From the NCBI RefSeq assembly GCF_003545765.1, contig NZ_QXIO01000006.1, forward strand, positions 124,001 to 188,000: DNA of 64,000 nt, given 5' to 3'. Positions within the stretch are counted from its first letter, which is position 1. Every line of letters begins with the position of its first letter. The translations under genes and the position numbers were made by a program. Origin of the DNA: Colwellia sp. RSH04. Lineage in GTDB: Bacteria > Pseudomonadota > Gammaproteobacteria > Enterobacterales > Alteromonadaceae. The notes beneath the pieces were generated by a model. The model was not told where the DNA came from and ran no database searches. It was given only the letters and a program-made list of their open reading frames with translations. Positions 61,792 to 64,000 of this stretch are shown here, one piece after another.

Positions 61792-63048
61792 TTAATCCTC
61801 ATCTGAGCCATATACCGCAATTTGATTACGACCATTCTCTTTCGCAGAGTAAAGTGAAACATCAGCTTCACTCATTTGTTTATCCAATGGCTCATGACTA
61901 CTAAATACAACTCCAATACTTATGCTGGTTGATAAGTGATTTTCACCTACAGGAATAGTTGCTACAGCAATTTCTCGTCTAAAGTCGTCTAGTTTATTAT
62001 ATAAATTGTCGGTATCGATGCCGTGCATTAAAACAGCAAACTCTTCTCCACCTAACCTAGCTGTTAAGCCAGAACCAAAATGTTTACGCATATACAATGC
62101 AAGTACTTTTAAAACTTGATCGCCAGAGTCATGCCCATATTGATCATTAATACGTTTAAAGTGATCGATATCAAGCACAGCTAAACAATAAGGTACTTGT
62201 TTTTTTATATACCCTTTTATTCTTTGTTCTGCACTTCTAAAAAATGACCGTCTATTAGCTAGTTCAGTTAAATAATCAGTATTGGCTGCATGCTGAATTT
62301 TGGCAATGTTATTCAAACTTTCGATATTCTGTGTGATACGACAGTAAAATTCTTCTGGACAAAATGGCTTACGCAGAAAGTCATCTGCGCCATTTTTAAT
62401 AAATCTCGCAGAATGTATGCCATTTGAAGCGCCTGAAATACCTATTACTGCAAGTTGTTCTCTAGAGTAAGCTTTGCGAATCTCATTGGTCAATTCAATG
62501 CCGTCCATTTCCGGCATTTCAAGATCAGTTATCACCATTTTAATGTTTTTTTGTTGCTTAAGTTTTTCTAGTGCTTGCACACCATTATTTGCAGTAAACA
62601 CGGTAAAATTTCGACGTTTCAATAACTCTACCACATGGTTTCTTGCCGAAGATGAGTCATCCACAACAAGAATGGCGTTATCTTGATTCGTTATTTGCCA
62701 ATGTAATACACGTTTTAAATATAGAAAGGCTTGGCTGTTTTCTTTTGGAATATAATCAATAACAGGTTGAGCCAGAATTTTCTGACGTGTTTTATCATCC
62801 ATTTTACCCGTAATAACAACCCCAGGAATACCATGAGATAACACACAAGCTATGGCTTCTCCATCAAGGGCATCTGGCAAAGAAAAATCTATCGTCGCAG
62901 CAAAAAAGTCGTTATCTGTTGATAAAAGGTTTTCAACCTCTGCCAAACTGGTGGTTATTACAACGTCATATTTTAACGATTGAGCAATTTGCTTAATAAC
63001 CGTTGCAATAGGCTTACTGTCTTCAACCACCAATAATCGTTTTGTCAT
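61792..63048 (-). CDS. REC-REC-GGDEF diguanylate cyclase
   Basis: A 418-aa two-receiver response regulator. REC1 (about 1-120) starts RLLVVEDSKPIA; REC2 (about 125-245) has ILVVDDSSSARNHVVELL and MVITDLEMPEMDGIELT with the phospho-acceptor Asp, then the FLRKPFCPEEF end. The GGDEF domain (about 255-415) contains DYLTELANRRSF, AVLDIDHFKRINDQYGHDSGD and the catalytic RLGGEEFAVL, so it should synthesise cyclic di-GMP. REC1 has DFSLPDALDG in the place of the usual acceptor motif. No kinase is adjacent. Confidence 0.93.
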   Translation of the reverse strand: MTKRLLVVEDSKPIATVIKQIAQSLKYDVVITTSLAEVENLLSTDNDFFAATIDFSLPDALDGEAIACVLSHGIPGVVITGKMDDKTRQKILAQPVIDYIPKENSQAFLYLKRVLHWQITNQDNAILVVDDSSSARNHVVELLKRRNFTVFTANNGVQALEKLKQQKNIKMVITDLEMPEMDGIELTNEIRKAYSREQLAVIGISGASNGIHSARFIKNGADDFLRKPFCPEEFYCRITQNIESLNNIAKIQHAANTDYLTELANRRSFFRSAEQRIKGYIKKQVPYCLAVLDIDHFKRINDQYGHDSGDQVLKVLALYMRKHFGSGLTARLGGEEFAVLMHGIDTDNLYNKLDDFRREIAVATIPVGENHLSTSISIGVVFSSHEPLDKQMSEADVSLYSAKENGRNQIAVYGSDED

Positions 63049-63078
63049 ACACCTTCACCTTTTATCTAATATTAGTTG

Positions 63079-64000
63079 TTAGATGGCTGTTAGCTTCGCA
63101 TATTCAACCACTAACCACTTCGTGCCTACATCAGCAAAATTTACTTGAATTCTACTTTGAGACCCTGAGCCTTCATAATTAAGTACTACACCTTCACCGA
63201 ATTTAGCATGAACAACACCTTGCCCCAAACTAAAACCCGTATTTTCAAAGGTTTCCATTGTGATTGTTGAAGAAAATCTGCCTTTATTTGCAGGCCTAGA
63301 TACTTGGTTTTGCATACGTATCTCTTCAACACAGTCTTCAGGTAACTCCCTGAGGAATCGACTCGCTTTATGAAATTTTTCTTGCCCATAAAGTCGACGA
63401 CTTTCTGCATGGCATAAGTATAGCTTATGCATCGCTCTTGTCATGCCAACATAGCAAAGTCTTCGTTCTTCTTCTAATCGGCCAATTTCTTCTACCGATT
63501 GCTGTGAAGGAAACATCCCTTCTTCAAGACCTGCAATAAACACCAGAGGAAACTCTAACCCTTTCGCTGAATGCATTGTCATCAATTGCACTGCGGGTTC
63601 ATAATCATCCGCTTGAGACTCTCCAGACTCTAAAGCAGCATGCGTTAAGAATGCCGTCAATGGTGTTTGCTCTTCTTCTAATTCAGGATCACTTTCAAAT
63701 GTTTGGCATGCCGTTACTAACTCGTTTAAGTTTTCAATACGTTGTGCTGCCCTTTCACCTTTTTCAGCTTGGTACATTGCTTTTAAACCGCTGTGCTGAA
63801 TAATAAAATTAGCTTGCTGATCTAAGTCCAAGTTGGTTGAATCATCTTCAAGTTGTTCAATTAACTCTATAAAAGCTTTAATGGTTTTCGCACTACGCCC
63901 TTTTAATAAGTTTTCTTGCAACATTTGCTGACAGGCTTGCCACAGGGTGATTTCTGAACCTCGGGCTGCGTCTCTCACTAACGCAATGGTTTGGTTACCA
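63079..64000 (-). CDS. uvrD: DNA helicase II, N-terminal part outside the window
   Basis: The last 307 codons of a UvrD helicase, open to the window edge (the V at 63978 is internal; GNQTIALVRDAARGSEITLWQACQQ continues upstream). Motifs: VQLMTMHSAKGLEFPLVFIAGLEEGMFPSQ (V), RLEEERRLCYVGMTRAMHKLYLCHAESRRLYG (VI), and the C-terminal beta-domain GQGVVHAKFGEGVVLNYEGSGSQSRIQVNFADVGTKWLVVEYAKL. Acts in nucleotide excision and mismatch repair. It completes the recQ-yigI-rarD-uvrD neighbourhood. Confidence 0.95.
   Translation of the reverse strand, partial: GNQTIALVRDAARGSEITLWQACQQMLQENLLKGRSAKTIKAFIELIEQLEDDSTNLDLDQQANFIIQHSGLKAMYQAEKGERAAQRIENLNELVTACQTFESDPELEEEQTPLTAFLTHAALESGESQADDYEPAVQLMTMHSAKGLEFPLVFIAGLEEGMFPSQQSVEEIGRLEEERRLCYVGMTRAMHKLYLCHAESRRLYGQEKFHKASRFLRELPEDCVEEIRMQNQVSRPANKGRFSSTITMETFENTGFSLGQGVVHAKFGEGVVLNYEGSGSQSRIQVNFADVGTKWLVVEYAKLTAI

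Overview
The window reads as chromosome of an AT-rich marine gammaproteobacterium, most likely an Alteromonadales member of the Colwelliaceae (Colwellia/Thalassotalea type). This is inferred from protein style and gene neighbourhoods (kdkA, rph-pyrE next to yicC, recQ-yigI-rarD-uvrD, an aryl-polyene cluster, nrdG-nrdD); no rRNA or tRNA gene is visible to confirm it.

Layout. 1-5.4 kb: the 3' part of kdkA, a small exported protein, a YiaA-like membrane protein, and a group made of a secreted alpha/beta hydrolase and an XRE regulator facing two exported proteins (one DUF2145-like). 5.5-11.1 kb: rph-pyrE and yicC, separated by a three-gene periplasmic redox module (thioredoxin-like protein, TAT-type small subunit, GMC flavoprotein with three clustered cysteines).

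11.1-20.0 kb: an integrated genomic island of about 8.9 kb. It starts exactly in the last codons of yicC, has a P4-type integrase at the left end, and ends at an 18/20 imperfect copy of the yicC tail that still encodes QIQNIE-stop with synonymous changes. TGGTGGGC arm-type repeats lie at both ends. Inside are a DUF6387-like gene, an AlpA-like regulator (candidate excision factor), a Rep-like winged-helix protein followed by an iteron-like array, a second short tyrosine recombinase, a structured non-coding stretch, a 70-aa acidic protein, and a two-gene restriction-modification module (1018-aa N6-adenine methyltransferase with specificity region, plus a PD-(D/E)XK nuclease).

20.1-37.7 kb: a complete aryl-polyene (APE) pigment cluster: PPTase, KS/chain-length factor, two ACPs, AMP ligase, two dehydratases, ketoreductase, two further ketosynthases, thioesterase, acyltransferases, glycosyltransferase, LolA-like carrier, MMPL exporter, DUF3261 lipoprotein, methyltransferase, and an aromatic ammonia-lyase that probably supplies the aryl starter. 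The genes are mostly overlapping and form one long plus-strand operon behind a recognisable promoter.

37.9-64 kb: a putative HTH protein, a secreted trypsin-like protease with alternating PKD and chitin-binding-type modules, YceH, a GAF histidine kinase, anaerobic ribonucleotide reductase (nrdG-nrdD) behind an FNR-type promoter, a SufR-like Fe-S regulator divergent from a flavin reductase/VOC operon with paired operator-like repeats, a cis/trans fatty acid isomerase, a prolyl oligopeptidase, a 36-aa cysteine-rich protein also behind an FNR-like promoter, recQ, a YigI-like thioesterase, a porin/phosphate-binding-like/chemoreceptor operon, a DUF3224 protein, rarD, a REC-REC-GGDEF protein and the 3' part of uvrD.

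The most interesting items are the yicC island with its split R-M module and iteron array, the ammonia-lyase-containing APE cluster, the SufR-like regulatory locus, and the two FNR-type promoters with the same geometry.
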